Positions 1 through 11,565 of a stretch of DNA of 64,000 nucleotides are shown here, one piece after another (position 1 is the first letter of the stretch; each line of letters starts with the position of its first letter). Made by a program: the position numbers and the translations under genes. The DNA is from Paramacrobiotus metropolitanus. Lineage: Eukaryota > Tardigrada > Eutardigrada > Parachela > Macrobiotidae. The notes beneath the pieces are model-generated. The model was not told the origin of the DNA. It did no database searches and worked only from the letters and a program-made list of their open reading frames with translations. The stretch covers positions 434,001-498,000 of the forward strand of contig NW_026570247.1 of assembly GCF_019649055.1 (NCBI RefSeq), written 5' to 3'.

Positions 1-512
1 CCTGGCTTCGGGTGGCTGTTCTTCCGCGTAAAGAGAGACGGTTGATGGTGCGACTCAACACGACGCCCTCGCCCTTAGCCATCGACCGGATGCAGTTCAC
101 CCTCGACAGCGTGGCATTCCCATGCGACACGAACGAGAAGGTCATGGCCAGCCGCTTCATGTGGCTCCTCAATGCGCAATGTCCGCCGGTCAGCGATGAC
201 CTTTACGCTAAAGTGGCGCAGGTACACCAGCGGTGGGTGAGCAGCCTGGTTTATCCTGGGCAATGGTACGGGATTCGGCTGTATCTTAACATGTAAGTCA
301 GCGCCTCACCGCTGCGCAAGGCAACTCGCTGTTTGTGCTGTTTCTGTCGCACAGTGATCCTTATAACTGTCTTCGCTGAAATTGGCAGATTCAGTGGATT
401 CCGCGGCGACGGGACAGTGCGGTGTTTTGATGATGTCGACTTGCGGACGCTGGATGTTTGTCAGCTGAGTAAGTTGACAGTGTGGGGCATCAGCGAGGTC
501 TTCCATGTCTGA
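1..512 (+). CDS. F-box family gene, subtype A, 3' part (exons 3-4)
   Basis: The gene is cut by the window edge. Exon 3 runs from the edge to 292 and exon 4 is 389-512, joined in phase 2 (donor GTAAGT at 293, acceptor CAG ending at 388), stop TGA at 510-512. The visible exon 3 part reads W-L-R-V-A-V-L-P then a region with F-P-C-D-T, S-R-F-M-W and R-W-V-S-S-L-V-Y-P-G-Q-W, the signature C-terminal domain of the array. Exon 4 starts F-S-G-F-R-G-D-G-T and ends I-S-E-V-F-H-V. No lesion is seen in this part, but exons 1-2 lie outside. Its last exon and 3' flank reappear inverted at 12350-12988. Function is inferred from family membership: likely an SCF ubiquitin-ligase adaptor. Confidence 0.8.
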
Positions 513-1283
513 CGGATACGCCGAACCGTTTCTGCGCTGTCCTTGTCTTACGTCACTTCCTGCCGTTAAGTACTGTATTGCAGTGGTCGATGTTTTGGCG
601 ATGGTCTTCATGGCTATTTTCGGTTTTGTGCGTTTGCTCGATATAATACGTTTTCTCTGTTTATTGGTTAACATATTTATGTTAAATGACCTTTTGTAGT
701 GCCACTGGCCAAATTGTGACGTGGATTGTAGTGACCATCGTGTTTTTTTGTGAAGTGTAGTGGCATTATCCCAGGCTATTAAAAAAATAGCCAAAGTCAT
801 GATTATCAACAACTTATTGGTGAATATGCTTGCTGCAAGTCGAATTCGATTTGTCGAAACTTACCTGCGCTGTAAGGGTTTGGAAAGGTGAACAGTAAAA
901 TCAGTTGAATATAAATCTCCAGTTCGGCAGACATTGTTACCTCCCACACAGCCCCATGCGAATTATCCCAAAACAACGCCTGGCGCAAACGAGATTTGTA
1001 GGCACAAGGACAACTGACAGGGTATCAGTAATACCGATGGACGCAACTTGATAAGATTTGAATCGATAGATTTCCAGTCTTTTCTGCAAAATCTCTTTCA
1101 CCATTTTAATACTTTTCCGATCTTATCTGCTTCTCGGCCTATAGTGTTCTTATGGCTTTTGCATAACTTGTAGAAAAATGCACTCGACCAGGGCCCATTG
1201 TCTAGCCCACTGGCTCGGTTAGACGGCTACTTATGTCGATGCATACTGCTTCTGCTCTCTGCCGTCTTTACTTCTGCTTTTAA
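513..1283. other. Intergenic, 3' flank of first gene
   Basis: No gene is seen. The segment 513-800 is matched by the reverse complement of 12350-12873, so it belongs to a duplicated 3' flank. The short open frames here have no family features. Confidence 0.5.
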
Positions 1284-1335
1284 CCCACATAAAGCGCTTC
1301 GAACGTCGCTCAGCAAGAAAATCGTTTTTCTCTTG
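1284..1335 (+). promoter_or_regulatory. Conserved upstream block of subtype A genes
   Basis: The motif CCCACATAAAGCGCTTC (1284-1300), followed by an AGCAAGAAAA...TTTTTC stretch, recurs about 225-300 bases upstream of the start codon in the subtype A copies starting at 1525, 15676 (minus strand, motif at 15928-15943) and 30559 (motif at 30245-30261). Conservation in otherwise diverged flanks suggests a core promoter or a 5' UTR element. The A/T-rich ATAAA could be a TATA-like box; that is inference. Confidence 0.45.
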
Positions 1336-1524
1336 AGCAACGGAAAGTGCTCAAACAGCACAGCCATGCACTCACAGTGCTGTAAGATGTACAACTGAAC
1401 GTACTCCATATCCAGTGAGAAGCCACCATACTGCACTAAAGAAATCCCTTTGGATTCTAAAAGATTAGTACCGTATAAAACTGGCTGTGCAAAGTGCGGC
1501 AACGAGCTAGCACGTAAGCAAGCC

Positions 1525-3303
1525 ATGGTTATTCATGCAGCACTGCCGCCGTTCCGGCGGATGTTGACGGCAGTCGATGGGCGTTCATTTGGTTATCAGA
1601 ACACGGTAATCGTGCGGAATCCCTGTGACGCAGGTCCTCATTGGCTGGGCTACATTCAGGACATCTCTGACGACGGTGCTAACGTTCTGGTTGACTTTGA
1701 TATTCAGCGGACGGGTGCGTGTTGGATGCAAGCCGGTCGCGTTTGGCCGACGTTGTTCGTGGGTGATGTTCCCTCGGACAGCCAGTCACCGGTGCTGGTA
1801 GCGCTGCGGGATGAGGACCACGGACCTTTCAGCTACCGCGCGGCGGTTGTAAAGGGCAGGATCATAGATCATAAACCCAGCACAATCTTCTTCGTAAGCT
1901 GGCCCCCCGCGGCGATGGATGGTTCGCTGGCAGCTGATGTCAGCGCCGGATTCGAAGTGGTCGACGGTTGTCAGCTCCTTACCGAATTACCGTGGGCCCG
2001 AACAACTGGCGTCAACGACAGCCGTGGCGTTCACTACGTCAAGCACGTTATTCCTTTTCCCGGGGCGCCGGTGATGCTGCGAAGCTTCGCTGATCGCTGC
2101 TGTCTCGTCCAAAGTCTCCGTGACGCTTTGAGCTGCCAAAACCACCAGACGAAGCTGCGCGATTGTTGTCGCTTCCACCTGCGCTTCGCAGCCGACAACT
2201 GTACCTTCATCGTGTTAAGCGCACCGACGAACGTCATACCACCCGGATGGATGCCCGCCACGTTGCTGCGGGTGCTGCAACAGCATAGCGCCGACCGGAC
2301 AAAGGACGGACCATCTCCAATCTATCCTGCGTCACGGGATCACAGTAAGTCGACCATGTGCAACACCGCACAATCTCTTTACCGACTGACCAGTCTCTTA
2401 GGTGTTATAGTTTCTTATGATTTCTTGTTGCCAGCAGATACCGCAATCGCGGAACGAGCGACCGCCCTCGTTTGGCTGCCCCTCCCGCTGTTGACCGAGG
2501 TCCTCCTCCACATGGACCTCCGGGCGCAGGCAACCGCTAAAAGGTCAGCCAGTTTTTGAAAGGTCTTTAGGCAAACAGTAAAAACATGACAGATGACCTT
2601 TAAATGTCGCACAGAGTCTGTGCATTGTGGCAGCAGATTCTCAGCGATAACCGCAGCACGCACCACATTATCGTCCGTTGCCGTTTCTGTCCTTCTGGCG
2701 TATCACAATGCCTCAGTCGGCGCTACCAGGCAGAGCTATTCCTTCTGGTTCGCTCCATCCGCTCCACCACGAAAAGCCTGACGCTGACCAGTCCGCATCC
2801 GCACTGCCAAGTAGCATACCTTTGCTTGAACTTGTTCTGGGCGTAGCAACCCCGTCTCCCGCTGCTCATTTTACGGGATTTCCACCTGGACTTTGGCGCC
2901 TGCGGCCGCGAGAATGTCTTTGCCTTCCACGTCACGAAATTTCGCGACTTTTGCCATCGCATCATCATTCGCAATTGGACGCTGAGCGACTTGTGGGGCT
3001 GTGTCATGTACGGGGTGCGCTGCAGATTCCCTTGGCATCATGGAAGTTTTCTCCCGCTAGATGTGACGCCATCAGCTCCAGCCATTGGTTTTATGGAGAT
3101 CAACCTGGACAGCGTGGCTTTCAACTGTGACACGGGAGACAGCGCCATGTTCCGCCGCTTCATGTGGGCCGTCAACGCCCACTGCCCGCCGGTTACCGAT
3201 GACCTTTACGCTTTGGCAGCGAAAGTGCACGAACATTGGGTGGGCAGTCTGGTCTATCCTGAGCAATGGTACGGGATTCGGCGGTATCTGAACTACCGAC
3301 TAT
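1525..3303 (+). pseudogene. F-box family gene, subtype A, with in-frame TAG and no last exon
   Basis: Exons are 1525-2344, 2438-2543 and 2615 to about 3303; junctions are phase 1 (GTAAGT/CAG) and phase 2 (GTCAGC/CAG). The start ATG has a good context (AGCCATGG) and aligns with the other A copies. Exon 1 carries A-L-P-P-F-R-R-M-L-T and W-L-G-Y-I-Q-D-I-S-D-D; exon 2 carries the F-box core L-P-L-P-L-L-T-E-V-L-L-H-M-D-L. Exon 3 opens V-C-A-L-W-Q-Q-I-L but has an in-frame TAG at 2844-2846, where paralogs have Trp in F-R-A-W-R-P (a TGG to TAG change). The frame then stays open through the rest of exon 3. The exon 3 end has lost its normal donor: the nearest GTAAAA is in the wrong phase, and no plus-strand exon 4 follows. 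Two independent lesions make this a probable pseudogene. Confidence 0.75.
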
Positions 3304-3869
3304 GTAAAACGGTTCGAAGGATAAACCTTGGGATGAACAAAGCAAGACAGTGAGCGGAAACGCGGATTTGTACCTGAGACAGCCTTCTCTGCTGATTACA
3401 ATCAGCGGCCACCAGATGGAGGATGAGAAGTGCGTGAAGTATTTGGGGATCTACATACTGTACACCGCAACCTGAAGCGGAGAATTGTTTCATCCTCATC
3501 TTGAGGGTTGTCTTAATGATGCACAGCCGCGCGGTGGCATCGATTGCCATCCATTCCTCTCCGGCGAATCGTATCTCATACTCATTTCCTTAAAATGTTA
3601 GCAAGTTTCGCATGCATGACGGCGTGCTATATGACCAGTCAATTAATCTACCATTGCAGTTGGTTTCGAATATGAACTGTTCAGACTGCAGCAACCTCAG
3701 GAAAGCAATGAACAGTGAAAACGGATGCAAAACCGAGAGCAGAAAGCATCAGAGTTGCTATTGAAGCCCCATCGAATACAAATCAACTACTGCAATCGTG
3801 CAGAGCGTAATAATATGGATCGATTAAGATAAGTTTTTTAACTATCTGTAAACACGGTCGGCATATCTG
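3304..3869. other. Intergenic, nothing recognised
   Basis: This is the stretch between the broken 3' end of the subtype A copy and the inverted orphan exon. No coding, RNA or repeat signal was recognised. Confidence 0.4.
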
Positions 3870-3993
3870 TCAGAGACGAAAGGTCTGGCTGATGCCCCAC
3901 ACCGCCAACTTGCTCAGCTGACGCACATCCATCGCCGGCAAGTTCACATCATCCCAGAGCCGCGCTGTCCCGTCGTCATGGAATCCGCTGAAC
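3870..3993 (-). pseudogene. Orphan last exon (exon 4) of a subtype A copy
   Basis: On the minus strand an acceptor CAG is followed by a 124-base exon with the same length and start phase as exon 4 of the first gene. It reads F-S-G-F-H-D-D-G-T, then L-S-K-L-A-V-W-G-I-S, ending F-R-L and TGA. No exons 1-3 lie upstream on the minus strand, where the minisatellite begins. It is an inverted fragment, possibly the missing last exon of the adjacent plus-strand copy after a local inversion. Confidence 0.7.
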
Positions 3994-4369
3994 CTGCCAA
4001 TTACATACAGCACAGCCTTTATAAGGGTCATTAGGCATCGGGAGCAACACATGTTTATGCTGTTGACTTACACTGACCTCCCCGTTTGGATTTCAGCAGT
4101 CGACAGGCAGCGAGCGTGCACTGTCTGGACTAGCTTTAGCTTTTTACCGACTGTGGTATGACACAGCAAGAAAGTATAATCTTGTACAAGCACAGCGCGC
4201 GGCGCTAACGCGCCGCGCTGCAGTGCAAAGGTGATTTCAGTCAGCTGCATTTTTCCCTGAATGGATTCCAGTTAGAAGGTTTAAAAAGCTTGGTAGGTTT
4301 TAGTAAAAGCGAAATAAGGTCAGTTAGGACCAGGCTAAACCAAGAGGCTTCAGTTACAAAGGCTAAAGC

Positions 4370-5115
4370 AGTGGGTACCTCACGCGTGGTTATCGGTAAC
4401 AAAAAGCTTAAAAGGCCATCGGTGACCGAAGGCTTAATAAGGTCTTCGTTGACCGAAGGCTTAATAAGGCGGGTGCCGCACGCGTGGCCTTCGGTGTCTA
4501 AAACCTTAAATGTCCTTCGGTGTCCAAAAGCTTAAAAGGCCTTCCGCTACCTAATTAAGCAGGTACCGCACGCGTGGCCTTTGGTGACCAAAGGTTTAAA
4601 AAAGCGGGTACCGCACGCGTGGCCTTCGGTGACCAAAGGCATAAAACGGAGGGTATCGCACGCGTGGCCTTCGGTGACCAAAGGTTTAAAAAAGCAGGTT
4701 CCGCACGCGTGGCCTTCGGAGACCAAAGGCTTCAAAGGGCGGGTACCGCACGCGTGGCCTTCGGTGACCAAAGGCATAAAAGGGAGGGTATCGCACGCGT
4801 GGCCTTCGGTGACAAAAGGTTAAAAACACCTTGGGTGACCAAAGGCTTAAAAAAACGGGTACCGCACGCGTGGCCTTCAGTGACCAAAGGCTTAAAAAGG
4901 TGGGTACCGCACGCGTGGCCTTCGGCAACCAAAGTTTTATAAGGCCTTCGGTAACTTAAAGCTTAATAAGGCGAGTGCCGCACGCGTGACTTTCGGTGGC
5001 CAAAGGTTTAATACGGCAGGTGCCGCACGCGTGGCCTTCGGTGACCAAAGGCTTAATAAGGCGGGTACCGCACGCGTGGCATTCGGTGACCAAAGGCTTA
5101 AAGGGTGGGTGCCGC
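4370..5115. repeat. 45-bp minisatellite, about 14 units
   Basis: The core CCGCACGCGTGGCCTTCGG recurs, usually at 45-base spacing, followed by GTGACCAAAGG and a CTTAAAA stretch. Each unit contains an MluI-type ACGCGT. The period is a multiple of three, so long open frames appear on both strands (for example repeats of A-R-V-A-F-G-D-Q-R), but they change with small indels and show no start or splice context. Edges are degenerate. Confidence 0.9.
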
Positions 5116-5339
5116 AAAGTTTGTTAAGGCAATTAACACTATCAGGTTTGTTAAAACACTATGGTCTTGAAGCTTAGTAAGAAATAAAGCTAAATTCGCA
5201 ATAAAGCTAAGCTATTGTGAGATTCGGTTTATCAGGTGAAGGTTTTACAGGTAAAGGCAGGCACTAAATTTCAAAAGCTTAGTAAGGATAAGGCGTAACA
5301 GCACAGGTTTAAGGGGCTGCAAAAGCTTAAACGTCGCTA

Positions 5340-6433
5340 GGCGGGTTCCAGCCAATCCGCCTGCGTGGCGTCAAGCTTCCTTGCCAGTGCGTTGCGGTGG
5401 ACTTGGTATCCGACGGGTTGATGAATTATCATTGCCGGCCTATTTGGCTTCGATTCATGCTACCCGTAGTCTGGTTTCCAAACTACTGCCACACTCAACA
5501 GGAGTTGACGCGGATGACCACATTGCACTTTGGAGCTATCTCTCTGACGACGCTTCGCCGCCTCTCCCCGAAAGCAGACACTTACAACGTGCTAGGGATA
5601 CGCCTTACTGTTTAGCAGAGCAGGCAACTCTGCTGTACGAAGCATCAGATTCCACCAACAAGGCACGGCTGCTGGCTGTTTCAACACCAGAGTCCGGTGT
5701 ATGGACCCACGCACTACCCTCATCCTCCATCGGTAATCTCCTGGACGACGAATCCTTCCGCATCGCCGTTGCCATTCGTCTGGGCGCACCTGTTTCTGCC
5801 GAACACCAGTGCAGGTGTGGTACCGATGTCGCCGCTAACGGCCACCATGGTTTAAGTTGCAAATTTTCTGCTGGAAGACGGCCAAGACACGACTGCATCA
5901 ACGATATTTTGCGTCGGGCTTTGGGTTCGGCAGGCATCCCCGCGCGAACGGAACCTAGAGGTATGCACTACGAAAATGACACACGCCCAGATGGAATCAC
6001 TACCTTCCCTTGGGCCCGTGGGTTATGCTTAGCATGGGATGTAACCTGCGTCGACACTGTCGCCCGCTCTTATTTGGATCAAACCAGCGTAAAGGCCGGA
6101 GCGGCAGCCGATCATGCTGAAGCGGAAAAAATGAAGAAGTACAGCTTCCTGTCAGGACGATATGAGTTTGCTGCCGTCGGTTTCGAGACTTTTGGTAGTT
6201 TTGGTACATCGGCTAAGAAGCTGCTCAGAGAAGTCGGAAAGAGGATCGAGTCACAAACCGGCGAGATAAGAAGCCATGAGTTTTTAAGGCAGAATATTTC
6301 ATTAGCAATTCAAAGGGGTAATGCCGCTTCTGTTACTGGTACGGTTGAAAATGTTGATTTCTTCAACCGAAACTGATTCTTGATATTGTTATCGCGTTGT
6401 TGGAAATAAAGTAATTACGCAAAAAAAAAAAAA
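5340..6433 (+). mobile_element. 5'-truncated R2-like LINE (C-terminal pol fragment)
   Basis: A frame from about 5340 to the stop at 6376 encodes the C-terminal part of a non-LTR retrotransposon protein. It starts in the thumb motif C-G-G-L-G-I-R. A CCHC-type finger (C-R-C-G...H-H-G-L-S-C) follows, then R-P-D-G...W-D-V-T, the P-D-x(n)-D spacing of the restriction-like endonuclease of R2/R4-type elements. The end matches the minus-strand copy at 22820-24569 (shared I-Q-R-G-N-A-A-S-V). The 3' end has an A run at 6421-6433. The reverse transcriptase core is absent, so this is a dead 5' truncation, typical of target-primed insertion. Confidence 0.85.
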
Positions 6434-6940
6434 TCAGAAACGTAAGGCTGTTCTAGCCATATAGAACGTTTTGGAGGCGGGAGCGTTCCGGAATCAGATC
6501 TCTGCTTTAATATATAGGAGGATCCTTGTTTGATTTAGGATTATCGCAGAATGGCAACACTGTTACTGTCTGTGGTTCTGTACAGTATGTAGCTTGCGTA
6601 GAACAGCACTGCCTCCATACGGTCTGTGGAAATTCGAAACGTGGTTTTGCTGGGATTCCCGAAACACAGCTACATTTCACTAGGAGGTTTTTTCTTTGCA
6701 TATTGAATTGTGTGTAGTTTTCCACTTCAGTGTTTCCTTTGATGCAAACGCCCCGATTTTGCAGAGTCCGTGACCAGTTTTGCGCTGTACAAACTGAGCA
6801 CTAAAGCGCCACTTGTAGATGCCGTAGTTCCAAGCTTCCAGCCAACCGTTTTTATTATTAAAATAACTGCCACTATACTGCAAAGTTGGCCTTTTCGTCT
6901 GAGCTAGATCGTATGCGTATAACTGCAACAAAGGAATAAC
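6434..6940. other. 5' flank of the intact subtype B gene
   Basis: No gene is recognised. This is the presumed promoter and 5' UTR of the gene starting at 6941; no confident core element was identified. Confidence 0.4.
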
Positions 6941-9900
6941 ATGAACACACCGATGCCACCGTTCCGACGGCTGCTGCCGGGCGCCCATCAGATGTGCTAC
7001 CAGAACACGGTGGCTGTCCATGTCAACGGCGCCATGTGGCTGGGATTTATTCAGGATATCGACGGAGACCGCGTGTTCATCGATTTCGACTCGAAGAAAG
7101 CCGAAGCCAGATGGTTCGAAGCAGCGTGCGTGTATATTCTGCCGTCGTATTATCAGTACCAGAACCGCCAGCGCGACCGACCCATCTACGCGGCACTCCG
7201 CGACGAAGACGACGGTCCGTTCCGCTTTCAGTCGGTTGTTGTACTGCATGCAATCGCGCAGGGTATGTATTACGTCAGAACCAATGCCCAGTGCATTACC
7301 AGCAGTAATTCAGTCGGGGTTCGCACTGAATTGGTGGACGAATGCCAGATCCTCGGTCCGGAGTGGTTTACTGCGCCGACGATGGTGCAGCGCGGGAGGG
7401 GGCTGCTGTATACGAAGTATTTCGTTCCCTTCATGGCGATGGCCCACCAAGTGCTCAGCGAACCGGCCGATCGCTCGCGGATTATTAAACATTTTCGCGA
7501 CGCCTTTGGGTCTGATGGCGGGCTAGGGAACCTGACGGATTGCTGCCGGTTTCACCTGCGCGTCCTAGCCAACGGCTGCGTGTTTGTGGTGATCGGCGTC
7601 GGAAGGAGCGCGGACGCACAGCGGATGACGTTCATGAAGCTGGCGATAATGTTGCCGAGGCATGTATGGAGCCGGGCCGGTCTGCTGCCAATTCGTTTTG
7701 ATGATGGCTCCAGCATCGGCATCGACGGTAGGCTGTGACTGCTGGAGTTTTCTCTTGCGAGCGCTTTCAAACTTAATATCGGCAAGCGTCAGGCATTCGT
7801 TGTGCCGCTTCGAAGTACCCCGCCGCACAATTTTCTCAACAAAATGCGTACTTCGACGGTTTTCGCCTTCTCCGACATTTTCACAGTATGAATTATGAGT
7901 TCGTACATACCAGAGACGTATTGTCTCCGCGTCGCTCCACAGGACAACAACTTTTCAAAATTGAATATATATACTTTATAGTACAGATATTTATTTTAAT
8001 TTACAAATCTTGTACAGTACATGAGACTAAAAATTATCAAGTTTTCTAATGTGAAACAGTTTAGAGGATACCCTGACTCTGCTGTGTCGATTGCGATTCG
8101 CGAATCCGTATTATGAAAGCGTCCGGAACGCGATAAATGTAGAAGGGCATAGTTACAGATACAGCTTTTACCTGCAGATACCGTAATTATCGAATTTGAA
8201 GCCCCCCCCAAAATACAAGCCCCCCCGTAATTAGAGCCCACCCCTAAGGTCGTTTGAAAGTTATAAGCCCCCCCCGAAATAGAGGCCCATGGGCTTAATT
8301 AAATGCCGTAAAGCCCATATTAAAAAATGCCAAAAAGCTGGTTTGAAAAATTGAAGCCCCCCCCTAAATACAAGCCCATGCCCGTAATTGGAGCCCACCC
8401 CGTGGGTCATTTGAACTATTTGTAGCCCTGGGCTTCTAATTCGATAAATACGGTACGTTGACGATAAAGAGTGTTCATGTTGTGGTTTTGACGATTACTG
8501 TAGTGACGGTCACAAGTTAGACCACAGAGTACGTTTACCGGAAAAATGAACACTGTATATACCCACGCTGCACGGGCAAAATTCACGATATTTCACCAGC
8601 AAACTAAAATCGGAATTCCTTGAGCAACCTTCATGTTTTAACATTTTATTTTAACTAATTAGTAATCTCTGAAAGTCCAAAATCACCTATTAACTTGGAA
8701 GGCTGAAAAGTAAAGCATACAAACTCGAGCTCCGATTTACCGTGTTGGTTTGTTGTGGTTTTTGGGGTGATGCCCCTGCGAGGGGGGACGGTTTGTGTTC
8801 AGCACTGGGATTGACAGTGAATATCTTTACAAGAGGGGAAGTGACGATTGTTTTCAGAGCTCTGATAATAAGGAAGATATGGGTGAAATAGTTAAAAACT
8901 GAAATCACATGGAAATTTGCTATCTGAACTCTGAAGTAAGAAAAGTAAAATGCGATGCAGGCCGTGAAAAATGCCCGTGCAGCGTGGGTGTATCCATGCG
9001 CAGTTTTCCGGTATACGAACTCTGTGGTCTAACTTGTGAACGTCACTACAGTAATAGTATTTAGCGTACTAATATTATTTAGCGTATTGATATTATTAAT
9101 ATTATTTAGCGTACCATCAGGTGCACCTCTGGAATGTAGGTGGCGGTTTGCCGTGCAGATAGAATATAATAATTATACTTCTTGAATGATTCTCAAATCT
9201 GAACTACCTATTTGAACCGGATGCTAATAGTCATTGAATGATTACAGACCCATGATAATTTTCCCCCAATTACTGCATGATTATCTACTTGATCCACCGC
9301 AGACAATTTTTATGAACTGGTAGTACGTACTTATTAGTTTGCTGCATAATTTAGACTTCCGAATGGAGTCATCGTGTTCAGCAACGTGCCTTGGTTATCT
9401 GCCGCATTGGATCTTCAGTGAAATCTTTTCTTACCTGGATCTGCATTCACACATGAAGCTCCAGCGGTACGTTCTTGCACTTAATGTCAACTTCATGATG
9501 CTGTACTTGAAATGGTATCTATAGATTCATTCATCCCTACGTCTTTATTCCCAGAAAATTCACTCCTAATTCCTGATTAAACTTTTCAAATTACATAATT
9601 TTTATAAAATAGCTTATGCCTTATAATATGTAGATTCCAGCTAGTGGGTGGTTTTGCAAAAGTTTGATTAGTCTGAGATTCAAAAAGTTTTTGAAACTTA
9701 GTACTCTGACATTGTAGAATGTTTTAAAAAGGTCATTAACAGCAGCACATTTGTTGTTTTTCGCTTTCCCGAAATAAAAGTACTCGTACTCAGCAACAAC
9801 AAGATAATACACAGTATTCAGTACGATATTGATGCTTAATGTACGGCACTTCATCAATGACAGCTCCGTCATACTCATATTGTAGAATTTTAAATGTTTC

Positions 9901-11565
9901 CAAACATTTTGAAATAGCATTCATTACCTTTACCTCTATATTTTAATTTTTTCTATACTTTAGAAAGATTTCTAAACATTTCAAAGGTTTTTGAATCTGG
10001 CCCCGCACAGCGCGGCTAATAGCTCGATATTTTAGCATTTCTACGCTTAAAAAATGTTGGAAATAAAATTTAGAAAAATTCCAATCAATACGTCCCCGCA
10101 CCTAGTTTCACAATTATGATTCCTTACCTTAAACGCAACTGGTCGCGCGCTAGCACGACCAACACTTGTAATATCTATATTATTGCACTGTCTCTGTTGA
10201 GCTAAGTTTAAGGTCGAGGCGAAGGGTATGCCCATTTTACGTGCATTTATACGAATAGGCCATGTCGGACCGGAAGCGTTACCGCTATCTGGCAACTTAG
10301 CTTTTCCAGAATGTTGCGTACATTTGTGGTAGAGAATTTTCTTATTAGTGCCGCTCTTTATACGATAAACCAGGCGGTGTATACATTGGGGTGCAAATTT
10401 TGTATTTCGGTTCTTGCTGACGAAACGACAAAATCAAGTTGCGGTATGATGGTTTGAGCAGGGTGTGCGCATTATGGCACGAACTGCTGCGCCATCCCCG
10501 CGCCACCGAGCACATTCGCGTGTGTTTGGACAGCATGACCAGAAAAACCACGTCCGACAACTGCAACGCCTTCCGAGTGGCAATGCTGCTGATGTGCTCC
10601 ATCAAAGCCGCGACCAAAAGCTTGACGGTGATCACGCGCTCTTTGGGCGATCACGAGTGCTTCCTGGTCTCCTTACTGAAGGCCATGGAAGCCGTGGAGG
10701 TTCACCTACCCCTGCTGATACTCAAGAACTTCACCGTTGACCGCCGCGGACGTAGTGTCCGGGACGAGGACTTCAAGATGGTGCCATCTACAGATATGAC
10801 AGCCGATGTCGTGTTGTTTGAAGAGAGCTGTGAACGGATTGTGCTGCACAACTGGAAAGTCAGTCACCTGTTTGGCCGGGTGATGTACAAAATCTTTGTT
10901 GACAATCGATTCAATTTTCGCAATCTGCATCCCTTGCCACGTCGGGAAAGGGACTTGATGCGGCCTCTCGGGTGGGGCCATGTGCTGGCCATTGATCATT
11001 CAGAGATCACGGTGCCGCGAGTGGTTCTCGACTGCCGCGAAGGCCAGCCCAACATGGTCAGCCGCATCCTGTGGGCCGTCAACGAACACTTTCCGCCGGT
11101 TACCCAGGAGATGCATACAAAGGTCAGGGCTATTTACGCTCGTTGGGTGCGTTGCCTGGCATATCCGGCCGAGTGGGAAACCGTTCGCTGCTACCTTTCA
11201 CGGTAAGGCTCTCTTCGATTTTGTAATGGTAGTAGAGGAATAACGCCATTCTAGTGATGTGAATAAATTCTTCATGATAAAGTTATTCTCTATTTCATTT
11301 CGAAGCTGACCCACACTCTTCTGGCTTCTGGTACCCGGCTTTACTAAGTCAACCGAAAGATATACGATGCCGGGAAAATACTGTAATGGCAGTAATAATG
11401 CTACGGTAGCATAATACTGGGAGGCGCAATTACAGGTTTAGTGGCTTTCATTCGGACGGCACACCGCGATCATGGGTTAACGTCGATTTGCGACTGGTGG
11501 ACCCCGGCGACCTGAGCAAAATGGCACTACACGGGATCAACGAAGTATTCCTGGTTGGCCACTAG
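6941..11565 (+). CDS. F-box family gene, subtype B, intact (589 codons)
   Basis: Exons are 6941-7727, 9355-9466, 10462-11202 and 11436-11565; the summed length is a multiple of three, with intron phases 1, 2, 2 and GT-AG ends throughout. Exon 1 holds the two-part N-terminal domain: M-P-P-F-R-R-L-L, Y-Q-N-T-V-A-V, W-L-G-F-I-Q-D-I-D-G-D, F-D-S-K, then A-L-R-D-E-D-D-G-P-F-R-F and C-C-R-F-H-L-R. The first half resembles a Tudor/agenet barrel (inference). Exon 2 has the F-box Y-L-P-H-W-I-F-S-E-I-F-S-Y-L-D-L, completed across the intron by R-V-C-A-L-W-H-E-L-L in exon 3. Exon 3 ends E-W-E-T-V-R-C-Y-L-S; exon 4 is F-S-G-F-H-S-D-G-T to V-G-H. No lesion is seen. The first intron (1.6 kb) carries two inverted-repeat elements. 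Probable SCF substrate adaptor; substrate unknown. Confidence 0.85.
8181..8453. mobile_element. TA-flanked miniature inverted-repeat element
   Basis: The ends match as inverted repeats: CCGTAATTATCGAATT at 8181 against the reverse complement of the right end, CCGTATTTATCGAATT, extending to GAAGCCC. TA lies on both sides (8179-8180, 8454-8455). Inside are C-rich blocks (AAGCCCCCCC) and GAGCCCACCCC motifs. It has no coding capacity and sits in the first intron of the gene at 6941. A one-ended relic of the same terminus is at 54601-54626. Confidence 0.75.
8494..9055. mobile_element. 562-bp inverted-repeat element with ~95-bp arms
   Basis: The left arm (8494-8588) and the reverse complement of the right arm (8961-9055) share ATTACTGTAGTGACG, then CACAAGTTAGACCACAGAG, CCGGAAAA and CCCACGCTGCACGGGCA. 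The first 15 bases are perfect. There is no open frame of note, so it is a non-autonomous DNA transposon. It lies in the first intron of the gene at 6941. A decayed single arm is at 29150-29225. Confidence 0.8.

Noticed and set aside
4547-4942. Repeat protein encoded by the minisatellite
   Set aside because: Open frames exist on both strands and change between units; no start, splice or non-repeat domain supports coding.
4370-5115. CRISPR-like array
   Set aside because: Units are contiguous 45-bp repeats without unique spacers, and the genome is eukaryotic.
5340-6433. Host nuclease gene
   Set aside because: The thumb motif, CCHC finger, poly-A tail and a close relative with RT motifs at 22820-24569 show it is a LINE fragment.
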